Assembly (NCBI GenBank): GCA_001730015.1 | Contig: MDLA01000079.1 | Location: forward strand, 1 to 64,000 | Origin: Chromatiales bacterium (ex Bugula neritina AB1) | GTDB taxonomy: Bacteria; Pseudomonadota; Gammaproteobacteria; Granulosicoccales; Granulosicoccaceae | Length of the DNA: 64,000 bases | Direction of reading: 5' to 3' | In this document: one piece after another, positions 52,745 through 61,207 of the stretch | Layout: each line of letters begins with the position of its first letter | Numbering within the stretch: the stretch's first letter is position 1 | The notes under the pieces: generated by a model | The model's database searches: none | Told to the model about the DNA's origin: nothing | What the model saw: only the letters and a program-made list of their open reading frames with translations | Position numbers and translations under genes: made by a program

Positions 52745-53877
52745 TGCCTGATAAATATCTTAACACCACCATGCCGATGACGGTGCGCATGCGCCGTTCG
52801 CCCTTTTTTAATCGTTCCCAGGAGGGTGGTGCCAAGGGGCATATTGTCTATAACAATATGTTTATAGCTACGCATTTCGACACACCGGAGTCGGACTATC
52901 AGCATCTGAAACGGGCGGTGCAGTTATGGGATGTCGGGTGTGAAAGGCAAATAGAAATACAAGGCCCGGATGCGGCAAAGCTGGTGCAAATGAGTACGCC
53001 GCGCGATATCAGTACCATGCTTCCTGATCAGTGTTTTTATATACCGACAGTTGATCGTGATGGATACATGACCAACGACCCGGTGCTGCTGCAGGTAGAG
53101 CCAGATCGGTACTGGGTGTCGATTGCGGATAGTGATTTGATGCTGTACTACAAAGGTTTGGCCGCCGGGCTAAACCTTGATGTAACGATTCACGAGCCGG
53201 ATGTATCGCCGCTAGGGATACAAGGGCCGCTGGCAGACAATTTAGCCGAACGTGTTTGGGGTGCTGACGCTGCCAGCATCGGTTTTTTTCGCCATACCCG
53301 TGTTGATGTGGCGGGCAAGCCGATGATACTCGCACGTTCAGGTTACTCGCTGCAGGGTGGTTACGAGTTATATTACGAGGGAGCAGACGGTAGTGATGAG
53401 CTGTGGGATCTGCTGATGTCTGCAGGTGGTGATCTAGATATTAGAGCGGGCGCTCCAAGTCAGACCGAGCGGGTTGAAGGTGGCTTGCTTTCCTACCTGA
53501 GTGATATCACATCAGACATGACACCGTTTGAAGCAGGGCTCGGTCACTTTTGTCATGTGGATCGTGAAACCGGTTGCCTGGCGCTGGATGCTTTGCGAAA
53601 AAAAGCGCAACCGGTCCGGCAGGTGAGGCCGGTAACGATAGCAGGTGAGCCCGTTCCACCGATGACTGGATTCTGGCAGGTCACAGATACCAGTGGCGCA
53701 CCGGTCGGACGAATTTCATCAGCGGTTTATGCTTACACTTACCACGAAAATATTGCAATCGGATTGATTGACCGCTCCCATTGGAATGTTGATACTGAGT
53801 TGCTGGTACACACTTCTAACGGAACGCGGTCTGCGAAAATCAGATCCGGCTTTCCCGGTCGACAGGCAAAATCATGA
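52744..53877 (+). CDS. DmdA-family (GcvT-fold) demethylase
   Basis: A 377-residue protein of the GcvT superfamily that resembles the DMSP demethylase DmdA group more than glycine cleavage T-protein: MRRSPFFNRSQEGG, WDVGCERQIEIQGPDAAKLVQ, TPRDIS, DPVLLQVEPDRYW and VEGGLLSYLSDIT are ordered as in that group. GTG at 52744 retains the NTTMPMTVRMRRSP N-terminus of relatives. It would move a methyl group from DMSP or a related substrate to THF. Whether it is a true DmdA or a betaine/choline-type relative needs a tree. Overlaps the CitE-like gene by 4 bases. Confidence 0.83.
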   Translation: MPDKYLNTTMPMTVRMRRSPFFNRSQEGGAKGHIVYNNMFIATHFDTPESDYQHLKRAVQLWDVGCERQIEIQGPDAAKLVQMSTPRDISTMLPDQCFYIPTVDRDGYMTNDPVLLQVEPDRYWVSIADSDLMLYYKGLAAGLNLDVTIHEPDVSPLGIQGPLADNLAERVWGADAASIGFFRHTRVDVAGKPMILARSGYSLQGGYELYYEGADGSDELWDLLMSAGGDLDIRAGAPSQTERVEGGLLSYLSDITSDMTPFEAGLGHFCHVDRETGCLALDALRKKAQPVRQVRPVTIAGEPVPPMTGFWQVTDTSGAPVGRISSAVYAYTYHENIAIGLIDRSHWNVDTELLVHTSNGTRSAKIRSGFPGRQAKS

Positions 53878-54758
53878 CTAACCCACACACAGACTATACC
53901 GCTTCGAATGCAGCGCTCAGGCCGCGTCGCAGCTTTATTTTTTCTCCGGGCCTGCGACCCGACATGTTTCCAAAGGCGCTGGCCAGTGGAACCGACATCG
54001 TCTGTGTTGAACTGGAAGACGGTATTGCCCCTAAAGACAAAGAGGCTGCCAGAAAATCAGCGCTGGCATTGTTTGAGCAGCCACAGGCTGACGATGGCGT
54101 AGAGCGCATCGTACGGATAAATTGTTTGCGCGAAGCGTTTGGCCTTGCCGATGTGCAGGCTATCCTTGAAACCGAAACCCCGCCACCGGCACTCATGCTG
54201 CCCAAGGTTCGTACACCGGAAGAAGTCGCCTGGCTCGATGATCTGCTCACCGAACGCGGTCACGATACGCGCCTGCATATAATCATAGAAACCAATCGTG
54301 GATTGCAGGCGGCGTTTGATATCGCTCATAGCAGTGCTCGTATAGATGCGCTGTTTTTCGGGGGTGTGGATATGGCAGCGGAACTACGATGCCAGAACGC
54401 CTGGGAGCCATTGCTCTATGCACGTTCGCGTGTGGTTCATGCGGCAGCGTCTGCCGGAGTCGATGTGATCGACGTGCCGTATCTTGATCTTGAAGACCCT
54501 GACGGCATGGCGGAGGAGGCTGCTAAGGCAAAAGCGTTAGGATTCTCTGGCAAAGGATCTGTCCATCCGAAACAGATTGCCGCACTGAATGAAGTGTTTA
54601 CCCCCACAGCAGATGAGATTGACCGTGCGCGGCGGGTGACGAAAACGTTTGAAGAGGCTGATACTGGTCTAGTTGTTATTGATGGCAAATTAATTGAAAA
54701 ACCTGTGTTAAGAGATATGTATCGGATATTGTCCATTGCCGAACGCATTGGTTCTTAA
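53874..54758 (+). CDS. CitE-like/HpcH-HpaI aldolase-family protein
   Basis: A 294-residue TIM-barrel lyase. RSFIFSPGLRPDMFPKAL, VCVELEDGIAPKDKEAAR with the metal-binding Glu/Asp, and GKGSVHPKQI are the CitE/malyl-CoA-lyase family marks. Members split citryl-CoA, malyl-CoA or methylmalyl-CoA-like substrates. It may cleave a CoA or keto-acid intermediate made by the preceding oxygenases. ATG overlaps the DmdA-like stop. Confidence 0.85.
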   Translation: MTNPHTDYTASNAALRPRRSFIFSPGLRPDMFPKALASGTDIVCVELEDGIAPKDKEAARKSALALFEQPQADDGVERIVRINCLREAFGLADVQAILETETPPPALMLPKVRTPEEVAWLDDLLTERGHDTRLHIIIETNRGLQAAFDIAHSSARIDALFFGGVDMAAELRCQNAWEPLLYARSRVVHAAASAGVDVIDVPYLDLEDPDGMAEEAAKAKALGFSGKGSVHPKQIAALNEVFTPTADEIDRARRVTKTFEEADTGLVVIDGKLIEKPVLRDMYRILSIAERIGS

Positions 54759-54788
54759 CTCTCGTCAGCATTCTGAAGCACTTTTTTT

Positions 54789-55628
54789 ATGAGTACATTG
54801 CCTGAACAATGCACGGAGATGGATCGTTACTTGTTCGATTTAAATGGATATATCGTGCTAAGAGGTGCGTTGTCGGCTGAGCATGTCTTGGCCTGTAATC
54901 AAATACTCGATGGCCTCCAAGATGTTGGACCAGGTGATTGGCGAGGACGGGTTCACGGACACAATTTCACAGGAGCGCACGAGGGACTGAATTTGCAGCA
55001 AATTTATGAAGCCGGGCCGGCCTTTGAACAATTGATCGATCATCCCGCCTGGATTGCAAAGGTCACTCATTTTATCGGTACAGACACAGCAAACTTTGAC
55101 GCGCTGCATGGCCCTTGTTTCATAGACGAGAATTTTGCAAATATAAGATCCGCTGGCGAGGCCATTGGATTGCACTCAGGTGGTCAGGAACGAGTAACAA
55201 GATGCCAGTTTCGATATCACGATAATAAATTTCACTGTGGTCAAGTAAACATACTGATTGGGCTTAATCGAATTGGCCCTGGCGATGGAGCTACGATGGT
55301 CATTCCAGGAAGCCACAAATCAAATATTTGCCATCCAGAGTTGCACGACGCAGCAATTGGTACCGCACCGACATCAGTTGATAATGTAACGGGCGCGGTG
55401 GAAGTTTTCCTGGAACCTGGCGATGCGATATTGTTTGTTGATGCCATCATGCACGGTTCGGTAAAACGAACCAACGCAGGGCAACGCAGAATTGCCGTGT
55501 ATCGCTATGGGCCTTCCTGGGGCTTTTTTCGACATGCGTACCGGCCAAGTGAAGAATTGCTTGCACGGCTAACACCAGAACGTAGACAAATTGTTATGCC
55601 TCATGAGTCGGAGTTATTGCCGCCGTAG
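54789..55628 (+). CDS. Second PhyH-family oxygenase, atypical metal motif
   Basis: A 279-residue protein of the phytanoyl-CoA dioxygenase superfamily. FHCGQVNILIGLNRIGPGDGATMVIPGSHKSN is the family core and HGSVKRTNAGQRRIAVYRYGPSWG the C-terminal strand with the 2-oxoglutarate Arg. The usual HxD is not apparent: the aligned region reads GLHSGGQE. That layout occurs in a PhyH subgroup, so activity cannot be ruled out. Last gene of the operon, 30 bases after citE-like. Confidence 0.78.
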   Translation: MSTLPEQCTEMDRYLFDLNGYIVLRGALSAEHVLACNQILDGLQDVGPGDWRGRVHGHNFTGAHEGLNLQQIYEAGPAFEQLIDHPAWIAKVTHFIGTDTANFDALHGPCFIDENFANIRSAGEAIGLHSGGQERVTRCQFRYHDNKFHCGQVNILIGLNRIGPGDGATMVIPGSHKSNICHPELHDAAIGTAPTSVDNVTGAVEVFLEPGDAILFVDAIMHGSVKRTNAGQRRIAVYRYGPSWGFFRHAYRPSEELLARLTPERRQIVMPHESELLPP

Positions 55629-55876
55629 TAGCGCGATGCGGTAGTAGCGTTGTGCCTAATGTTGTCGGTGGTGACGACTCCATCCCGATTGCCATACTAA
55701 ATGCTTTGGTTGACACAGGTGACAAATACATGATTGTCGCGAGTGCATCGATTGCTTACAGCTCGCTCAGGATATCCAAACCCGCTTGAAACTCACCAGC
55801 CGCCATTTCTGCGTTAAATAATCTTGAGGTATTCATTCTAAATAACTACATGTGGTTGGTAGAAGATTACGTGCAT

Positions 55877-56056
55877 TCAGTGGTCCGCAGTAGCGCTTGT
55901 TTCTGGATGGGCACTAATTAGCGTTCCAGCCCGTGTCGAGCCGGTGAACGACACCATATCAATATCAGGATGGGCGGATAACTGGCTGCCAACACTTACA
56001 CCATCGCCATTCACCAGATTAAATACGCCTGCCGGAAAGCCTGCTTTATCAATCAT
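55877..56056 (-). pseudogene. Aldehyde dehydrogenase fragment
   Basis: A 59-codon frame on the minus strand reading [35 protein letters not shown], matches the NAD-binding region of aldehyde dehydrogenases just ahead of their catalytic residues. Both ends are lost. The other 250 bases of the 55629-56081 gap hold no gene I recognise. Confidence 0.8.
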
Positions 56057-56081
56057 AATTAAAAGTGTTGTTTAGGGAGGC

Positions 56082-56891
56082 TTAAACGTCGTTAAAGTCG
56101 CCGCTACGCCCTTTGCCTCCGGCAAAGCGGGCTGCGCCGTCGATGCCCTTACTGACTTCGGCCTTGCTGTTTTGCCACTCGCGGCGTAAAGCTTCGCGCT
56201 CGCTTAATCCGTGTTGATTTCGCACCGAGCGCCGGTCGGCCCGCAGGCAGCTTTGTGGAAAGCGGGCGAGTTGGTGTGCCAGCGCCTCGGCCTGTTGGCG
56301 GGATTCACCCGCGGGCGCGAGGTATTCGCACAGGCCAATCTTCAAGGCTTCGTCGGCTTTGACCTGTCGGCCAGTTAGAATTAGATCCAGCGCGCGTCCA
56401 TCGCCCACCAGTCTCGGCAGACGTACGGTGCCACCGTCGATCAGTGGAATTCCCCAGCGGCGGCAATAGACGCCCATAAAGGCGGTGTCTTCCATTACTC
56501 GGATATCACACCACAGCGCCAGTTCCATGCCACCCGCGACAGCAGGCCCGGCCACGGCGGCGATCACCGGTTTGCTTAGTTCGAGTCGGCTTGGTCCCAT
56601 CGCGGCCATCGGCGGCTCGCTCGCCTCGGGAAAATCGCCAACTTCAGGAAAATCATAAGGATCGAGCGCATTAGCGCCGCTCAACGTCGCCGCCTGTTTT
56701 AAATCCCATCCGGCGCAGAAAGCTCCGCCTTCGCCCCAGAATACGGCGACACTGGCGCTGTCATCGGCATCAAAGTCGCGAAAGGCATCGTAGAGCGCCG
56801 TGGCGCTCTCGGCATTGACTGCGTTGCGCGCTTCGGGTCTGGAGTGAATCACGGTCCAGACCGGGCCTTCTTTTTCGATTCTGACACTCAC
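56082..56891 (-). CDS. Enoyl-CoA hydratase/isomerase (crotonase) family protein
   Basis: A 269-residue crotonase. FCAGWDLKQAA is the first oxyanion-hole segment, and AAVAGPAVAGGMELALWCDIRVMEDTAFMGV the second, with RWGIPLIDGGTVRLPRLVG after it. It acts on an acyl- or enoyl-CoA; methylthioacryloyl-CoA, crotonyl-CoA and acryloyl-CoA are all possible. Its ATG overlaps the upstream CoA-ligase stop (ATGA), so they are one unit. Confidence 0.88.
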   Translation of the reverse strand: MSVRIEKEGPVWTVIHSRPEARNAVNAESATALYDAFRDFDADDSASVAVFWGEGGAFCAGWDLKQAATLSGANALDPYDFPEVGDFPEASEPPMAAMGPSRLELSKPVIAAVAGPAVAGGMELALWCDIRVMEDTAFMGVYCRRWGIPLIDGGTVRLPRLVGDGRALDLILTGRQVKADEALKIGLCEYLAPAGESRQQAEALAHQLARFPQSCLRADRRSVRNQHGLSEREALRREWQNSKAEVSKGIDGAARFAGGKGRSGDFNDV

Positions 56892-58516
56892 TGCATCATC
56901 TCCCCATAGCCACCGGCGAGGTATTGCTCGCGGATGGCGAACTTCTGCACCTTGCCGGAGCCGGTTAGAGGAAATGTCGGCACCTTAACCCAAACGGTGG
57001 GTGTTTTCTGTGCGGACAAGTGCGCTCGGCAGTGGGTGCGCAGGTCGTCGACCTCGGGCGCGCTATCGCTGAGTATAAAAGCCGCGATTACTTCGCCCCA
57101 CTTTTCGTCAGGCAGGCCCACAACAGCCACTTGTGCGATGGCCGGGTGTGCCACCAAAACGGCTTCTATTTCGGCGGGAAAGTGGTTTTCGCCGCCGCGA
57201 ATAATCATGTCTTTTACCCGGCCTGTGACGCGTACAAACCCCTGCGCATCCATCGTGCCCAGATCGCCGGTGTGCAGCCAGCCTTCGGCATCGATGGCTG
57301 CGGACGTGGCTTCAGGGTTGTCGTTGTAGCCGATCATCACCGCGTAGGAGCACGCGCAGATTTCGCCCACTTCGCCAATTGGCAGTACCTGATTGTCTTC
57401 TGGCGAGCGGATCGAGACTTCGGTGTGCGGCAGCGGCGGGCCCGCTGTCTCAACAATCTGATCCAGTGTCGCCTCAACAGGATTCAGGCAGATCATCGGG
57501 CTGTGTTCGGTCTGGCCGAAGGCGGATAACAGATGACAACCCAGGCGATCCCGCACCCGGCGCACGAGATTGGGCGGCACCGGCGCGCCGCCAGTGGTGA
57601 TGACCTCCAGCGACGACATATCGCGCGGGCTGCGCTCAAGCGATTCGAGCAGGTTGAACAGCATCGTCGGTACTGCAAAGCAGGTAGTGACGCCTTGTTC
57701 CTCAATTAGCCGGGCTAAAACATCCGCATCGAAGCGTTTGATCAACAGCATTTTGCACGCAGCTTGTAGGCAACCCAGCGCTCCAGTCGCGCAACCGGCG
57801 GTGTGAAACAGCGGCATAAAGTTGGCCCACACGGAATGCGCGCCGACCTGCTTGCGAGCGCAAAACAAGCGTGCATTGTTGACCAGGTTTTTGTGGCTCA
57901 GTACCGCACCCTTGGGGAAGCCGGTGGTGCCGGAGGTGTATTGAATCTGCGCCGCGTCGTCCGGTTTTACTGGCGGCAGCTCAGCCGGGCGTGCGCCCGT
58001 TGCATGCAGCGCGTGTGCATCGTCCAGGTTAACGGCTTCCCGCAACGTATCGTTCTCGCGAGTCGCCTCCTGTGCAATATCGGCCATGGGGTTGCCACGA
58101 AACGTATCCACCCTAAACAATCCGACGGCACCGGATTGTTTCAGCACATAGGCAAGCTCACTCGCCTGAAAGGCCGGATTGGCCGTGACCAGCACCAACC
58201 CGGCCAGGGCGCAGGCGTATTCCATGAAAATCCATTGGGGGCTGTTCGGCGCCCAGACCACCACGCGCTCGCCCGGCGCGTAGCGGGTCGAGAGCGACAA
58301 GGCCAGTTGCTCGGCTTCGGACAGCAGCTCTGCATAGGTCCACGCTTGTCCGCAGTCGCCATTGTCGGAGACATCCACCATCGCCACGGCGGACGGGTGG
58401 CTTGCAGCGATGTCTCTCAGTAAGCCGCCGTCGGTGATATCAAGGATGTCAGCGCCGTCCGACCCTGCATGACGGTGTGCAGAGAAGTATGACATCGATA
58501 GATTCGGTTGATACAT
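56888..58516 (-). CDS. AMP-forming acyl-CoA synthetase (fatty-acid-CoA ligase family)
   Basis: A 542-residue adenylate-forming enzyme. YTSGTTGFPKGAVLSHKNL is the phosphate-binding loop, GQTEHSP the adenine motif, HTGDLGTMDAQGFVRVTGRVKDMI the hinge and GSGKVQKF the C-terminal lysine. It activates a carboxylic acid to its CoA thioester via an acyl-AMP. ATG at 58516 with GGAAG ahead is preferred over the longer frame to 58600. With the hydratase it resembles a DmdB/DmdD or short-chain acid pair. A LysR pseudogene lies divergently upstream. Confidence 0.87.
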   Translation of the reverse strand: MYQPNLSMSYFSAHRHAGSDGADILDITDGGLLRDIAASHPSAVAMVDVSDNGDCGQAWTYAELLSEAEQLALSLSTRYAPGERVVVWAPNSPQWIFMEYACALAGLVLVTANPAFQASELAYVLKQSGAVGLFRVDTFRGNPMADIAQEATRENDTLREAVNLDDAHALHATGARPAELPPVKPDDAAQIQYTSGTTGFPKGAVLSHKNLVNNARLFCARKQVGAHSVWANFMPLFHTAGCATGALGCLQAACKMLLIKRFDADVLARLIEEQGVTTCFAVPTMLFNLLESLERSPRDMSSLEVITTGGAPVPPNLVRRVRDRLGCHLLSAFGQTEHSPMICLNPVEATLDQIVETAGPPLPHTEVSIRSPEDNQVLPIGEVGEICACSYAVMIGYNDNPEATSAAIDAEGWLHTGDLGTMDAQGFVRVTGRVKDMIIRGGENHFPAEIEAVLVAHPAIAQVAVVGLPDEKWGEVIAAFILSDSAPEVDDLRTHCRAHLSAQKTPTVWVKVPTFPLTGSGKVQKFAIREQYLAGGYGEMMQ

Positions 58517-58627
58517 CCGCGCTTCCTGACTGGCCTGGCGTTGTTCTGATGGCCGGAAATTATTGCACGAGCACCTCTGGGTGAATAATATCAATACCAA
58601 ATCATTTGATAACTTCAGGGTATCGCC

Positions 58628-59528
58628 ATGAACCTGACGCTGCGCCAGCTACGGGTGTTCAAAACCATTGTCGAAAGCGGCGGATTTCGCAAAGCGGCGG
58701 AGGCACTCAACACCTCGCAGCCGGCGCTGTCAAAAACCATTCAATCGCTGGAAGGCGCCTTTGGCTTTCCCCTGCTGGACCGCTCCACGCACACGGTTGA
58801 AATGACCAAAGCCGGCGAAGCGTTCTATGCCCGACTGGGTGAGCTGTTTGACCTGATCGATCAAATCGCGAGCGACACCGTCGACGTCGCCGCTGGGCAG
58901 CGCGGCAATCTCAGCATCACCTACACCGACTTTGCGATTCTGGTTCAGCTGCCGGAAACCATCCAGGCCTTTCGACAGCAACGGCCGCAGGTGAAAATCG
59001 GCGTTCGCTTTTACCCCAGCCCGCACCAGCCCGCACCAGCTCGAACTGTTGGTCAACGGGCAGGTCTATATCGCCTTTATCTGGCATTACATGGGGCGCT
59101 TGCCACCGGTGCTGGACTACCAGCCGATATCGAGCGAGGGACTGGCGGCCGTGGTGCCGGATCACCACCCACTGGCCGCGCGTGATGCCATCGATCTGGC
59201 CGAGTTGCGCGACGACACATTTCTTGTCGGGGATACGCCCTAGCTGCCGTACATCAATCTGATCCGCGATTTGTGTCTCGAAAGGGGATTTGCCCCAAAA
59301 ACCGGGCAAGTCGCCTACCTTCGTGATGAATTTTTCACCTTCGTGCTGCTCGGCATGGGCATTCTGATTTACCCCGAAAATGTCGTGCGCGCCAAACGCG
59401 CGGGCCTGAAAGCCGTGCCCATTCGGGATGTGGGCAAAGTGGTCGACGTCTCCGCGGTCTGGCGCAAAGAGATCCGCAATCCTGCCCTACAAGGTTTTTT
59501 GGATCTGGTACCGGATAGAACCGTCTGA
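58628..59528 (+). pseudogene. LysR-family regulator with frameshift and stop
   Basis: The DNA-binding part LRVFKTIVESGGFRKAAEALNTSQPALSKTIQSLE is intact, but the frame breaks near 59030 at a tandem 10-bp duplication (CAGCCCGCAC twice); removing one copy restores FYPSPHQLELLVNG. A second lesion is a TAG at 59241-59243 (DTP-stop-LPYINLIRD). Downstream sequence keeps family features to 59528. Two independent lesions argue for a true pseudogene rather than sequencing error. It was probably the regulator of the divergent CoA ligase/hydratase genes. Confidence 0.88.
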
Positions 59529-59873
59529 CCCGAATGGCACGACCGCTTTGGCAGGTGGACCCTGGATATGGATGCGCCACCGCCATTACAGCCCGAGCAG
59601 ATTTAAAACGAAGCATAAACCTGACTGATCTGTGATCCGTCTGGCTATACCTGAGCGGTCATTAGAAGAAAGCGTGAAAAAGACCGGAGTTCGCCCGTGC
59701 AGCGGTTGCCTGAGTCTCGGTTAATCTCAGCAATCGGCACTTACCGATCATTATGTTAATCTCGCACAACTGCCGATAACAGCGGTGAGTACAACCGGTC
59801 ACTAATCCAGCGCAGTAATTCTGTCCCAATTTGTAGCAGCGCGTGCTGGCAAAAGCCGTGACATGAGGTGGCG
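59529..59873. other. Gap without recognised gene
   Basis: About 340 bases between the LysR pseudogene and the truncated ATPase gene. No ORF with family features and no clear repeat seen. GAGG ahead of 59874 serves the following gene. Confidence 0.4.
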
Positions 59874-60104
59874 ATGTATATTTCGGAACTTAAAATCGAG
59901 AATTTCCGCCTATTTGGAGAAGGCGAGAAAGCCGCTCTGCTCAGATTTCGACCGGGTTTAACCGCAATCGTCGGCGAAAACGACTCCGGGAAGACCGTAG
60001 TTGTTGACGCGCTGCGGTTCGCGCTTGGAACTCGTGATCAGGAATATTTCCGCATTGTTGATGATAGGATTTTTGTGGGGTCAGGTCAGTTTTACAAAGT
60101 CTAG
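59874..60104 (+). pseudogene. Truncated OLD-family ATP-dependent nuclease, N-terminal ATPase fragment
   Basis: Residues 1-65 match the N-terminus of SMC/RecF-like ATPases of the OLD/DUF2813 type: MYISELKIENFRLFGEGE and the Walker A GENDSGKT, then DALRFALGTRDQEYF. The match stops at about 60076, where the inverted repeat GGGGTCAGGTCAG begins and supplies an unrelated tail and stop. Signature, D-loop and TOPRIM parts are missing. OLD-type proteins are often phage-defence nucleases. Confidence 0.78.
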
Positions 60105-60537
60105 CCAATTTTGAACTTCACCTATCTCTGCCCTGAATTTACCCGACTCAACTCAACGTTCTTCTCCATACATCGAACTGCTGAGGACACACTACCGGTA
60201 TGAGTTAAATGGAAATGATCTGCTATTTCCGTTGTGAAAAACCACCTAATCTATTTGAGCAGTACATAGCGAACCGATGGATTTCGCTACCCTGCCGTTT
60301 ACCAAATTTTGCTTCATGCTTGTCATGCGCTTTCTCCAGCGTAGCTAGAAACGAGTCATAGTATTCATCGCCGTGGAATATCCAGCGCTTACCGCGCCCG
60401 CTATTCATCACGTGATAGAACGCATTCTCGTCCTGCACTCTTGCTGGTCTTGGCATCGCTTCCACATTTTTACTTCGCACTTGTATATTCACACGCTACT
60501 AAATTATCACACCTCATTGAAAAGCTGACCTGACCCC
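60077..60537. mobile_element. Inverted-repeat-bounded remnant of a Y1-transposase element
   Basis: GGGGTCAGGTCAG (60077-60089) is the exact complement of CTGACCTGACCCC (60525-60537). The 461-bp interval holds the decayed transposase. The neighbouring genes on both sides (ATPase and PhyH) end at the repeats, so the element seems to sit at a deletion junction. A related ACCTGACCCC lies at 33708-33717 beside the IS66 right end. Confidence 0.65.
60223..60456 (-). pseudogene. Truncated Y1 (IS200-like) transposase
   Basis: The frame starts MPRPARVQDENAFYHVMNSG, then GKRWIFHGDEYYDSFLATLEKAHD, the familiar start of REP-associated transposases. The following HUH segment (normally NHxH) is lost: after HRFAMYCSN the reading is unrelated and stops. 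Not functional. Confidence 0.8.
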
Positions 60538-60547
60538 TGATCCCTGA

Positions 60548-60739
60548 CTACCTTTCGCCCGGTTTGGAGTCAACAGAGTAATCGAGATACATCTCGCTTG
60601 GGTTGACGCGGCCACGCGAAATCGATTGGGTGACGACTTCAAGCCATTGATCATCAAATGCCTGGCGAAGACAAACAACACCATCGTCACGGTATTGTTG
60701 CGACTGATCTTCATTCAAGGTTTCGGTAGCAGCTAGCAT
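60548..60739 (-). pseudogene. Truncated PhyH-family gene, N-terminal fragment
   Basis: A 63-codon frame with LNEDQSQQYRDDGVVCLRQAFDDQWLEVV, the typical start of phytanoyl-CoA dioxygenase-family proteins. The fragment ends about 10 bases from the inverted repeat at 60537. The iron-binding and 2-oxoglutarate residues are missing. Confidence 0.7.
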
Positions 60740-60795
60740 GCTGCGTTGCCCCGGGATACGCGCGAAATCTCACATAACGGAATTTGGCTTGATAG

Positions 60796-60846
60796 ATGTA
60801 ACCTTTGTAACTCATAATAAGCTTTTATGTGTCACGAAGGTAACAT
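60796..60846. promoter_or_regulatory. HipB-type operator inverted repeat
   Basis: ATGTAACCTTTGTAACTCAT (60796-60815) and ATGTGTCACGAAGGTAACAT (60827-60846) are inverted copies matching at 16 of 20 positions. The right arm covers the ribosome-binding site of the hipB-like gene when its start is GTG at 60848. It is well placed for autoregulation by the HTH protein. Confidence 0.6.
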
Positions 60847-60847
60847 T

Positions 60848-61207
60848 GTGCCAACTCCAACAACACCTCCTGGCAAGGTTAGACGAGCGCTGCGAACACT
60901 TGGGAACGATATCAGGGATGCTCGTAAACGCCGCGCTCTGTCCATGGAGACAGTGGCGGACAGGGCATTCACGTCCCGTAAAACTCTGCAAAGAATCGAG
61001 CAAGGGGATCACGGCGTTAGTATAGGAATCTACGCATCTGTGATTAACGCGCTTGGTCTGCTCGACCGGCTCGCCGAGCTTGCCGGTCCTTCGAACGATG
61101 TCATTGGAATGGAGCTGGCAAACGCGAGTCTGCCAAAACGAGTCAGATCTAAAAACGCTTCGCCCAAAAAAGATGGAAATGACAAAGATGGCAGGGACAA
61201 TCAGTGA
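60848..61207 (+). CDS. hipB: HTH-type antitoxin, HipB-like
   Basis: A 119-residue XRE-type helix-turn-helix protein. The HTH is LGNDIRDARKRRALSMETVADRAFTSRKTLQRIEQG near residues 20-55; the C-terminus is Lys-rich and likely disordered. GTG at 60848 is preferred over an ATG at 60827 because AAGG lies ahead of it and the longer start would place the operator palindrome inside the gene. Its stop overlaps the hipA-like GTG. In HipBA pairs the antitoxin binds its own promoter and sequesters the kinase. Confidence 0.83.
   Translation: MPTPTTPPGKVRRALRTLGNDIRDARKRRALSMETVADRAFTSRKTLQRIEQGDHGVSIGIYASVINALGLLDRLAELAGPSNDVIGMELANASLPKRVRSKNASPKKDGNDKDGRDNQ

Noticed and set aside
55629..55876. Small ORFs on both strands after the second PhyH gene
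   Set aside because: They are under 40 codons, lack ribosome-binding sites and match no family that I recognise.
57020..58423. Long plus-strand ORFs opposite the CoA ligase
   Set aside because: They are antisense shadows caused by codon composition of the ligase gene.
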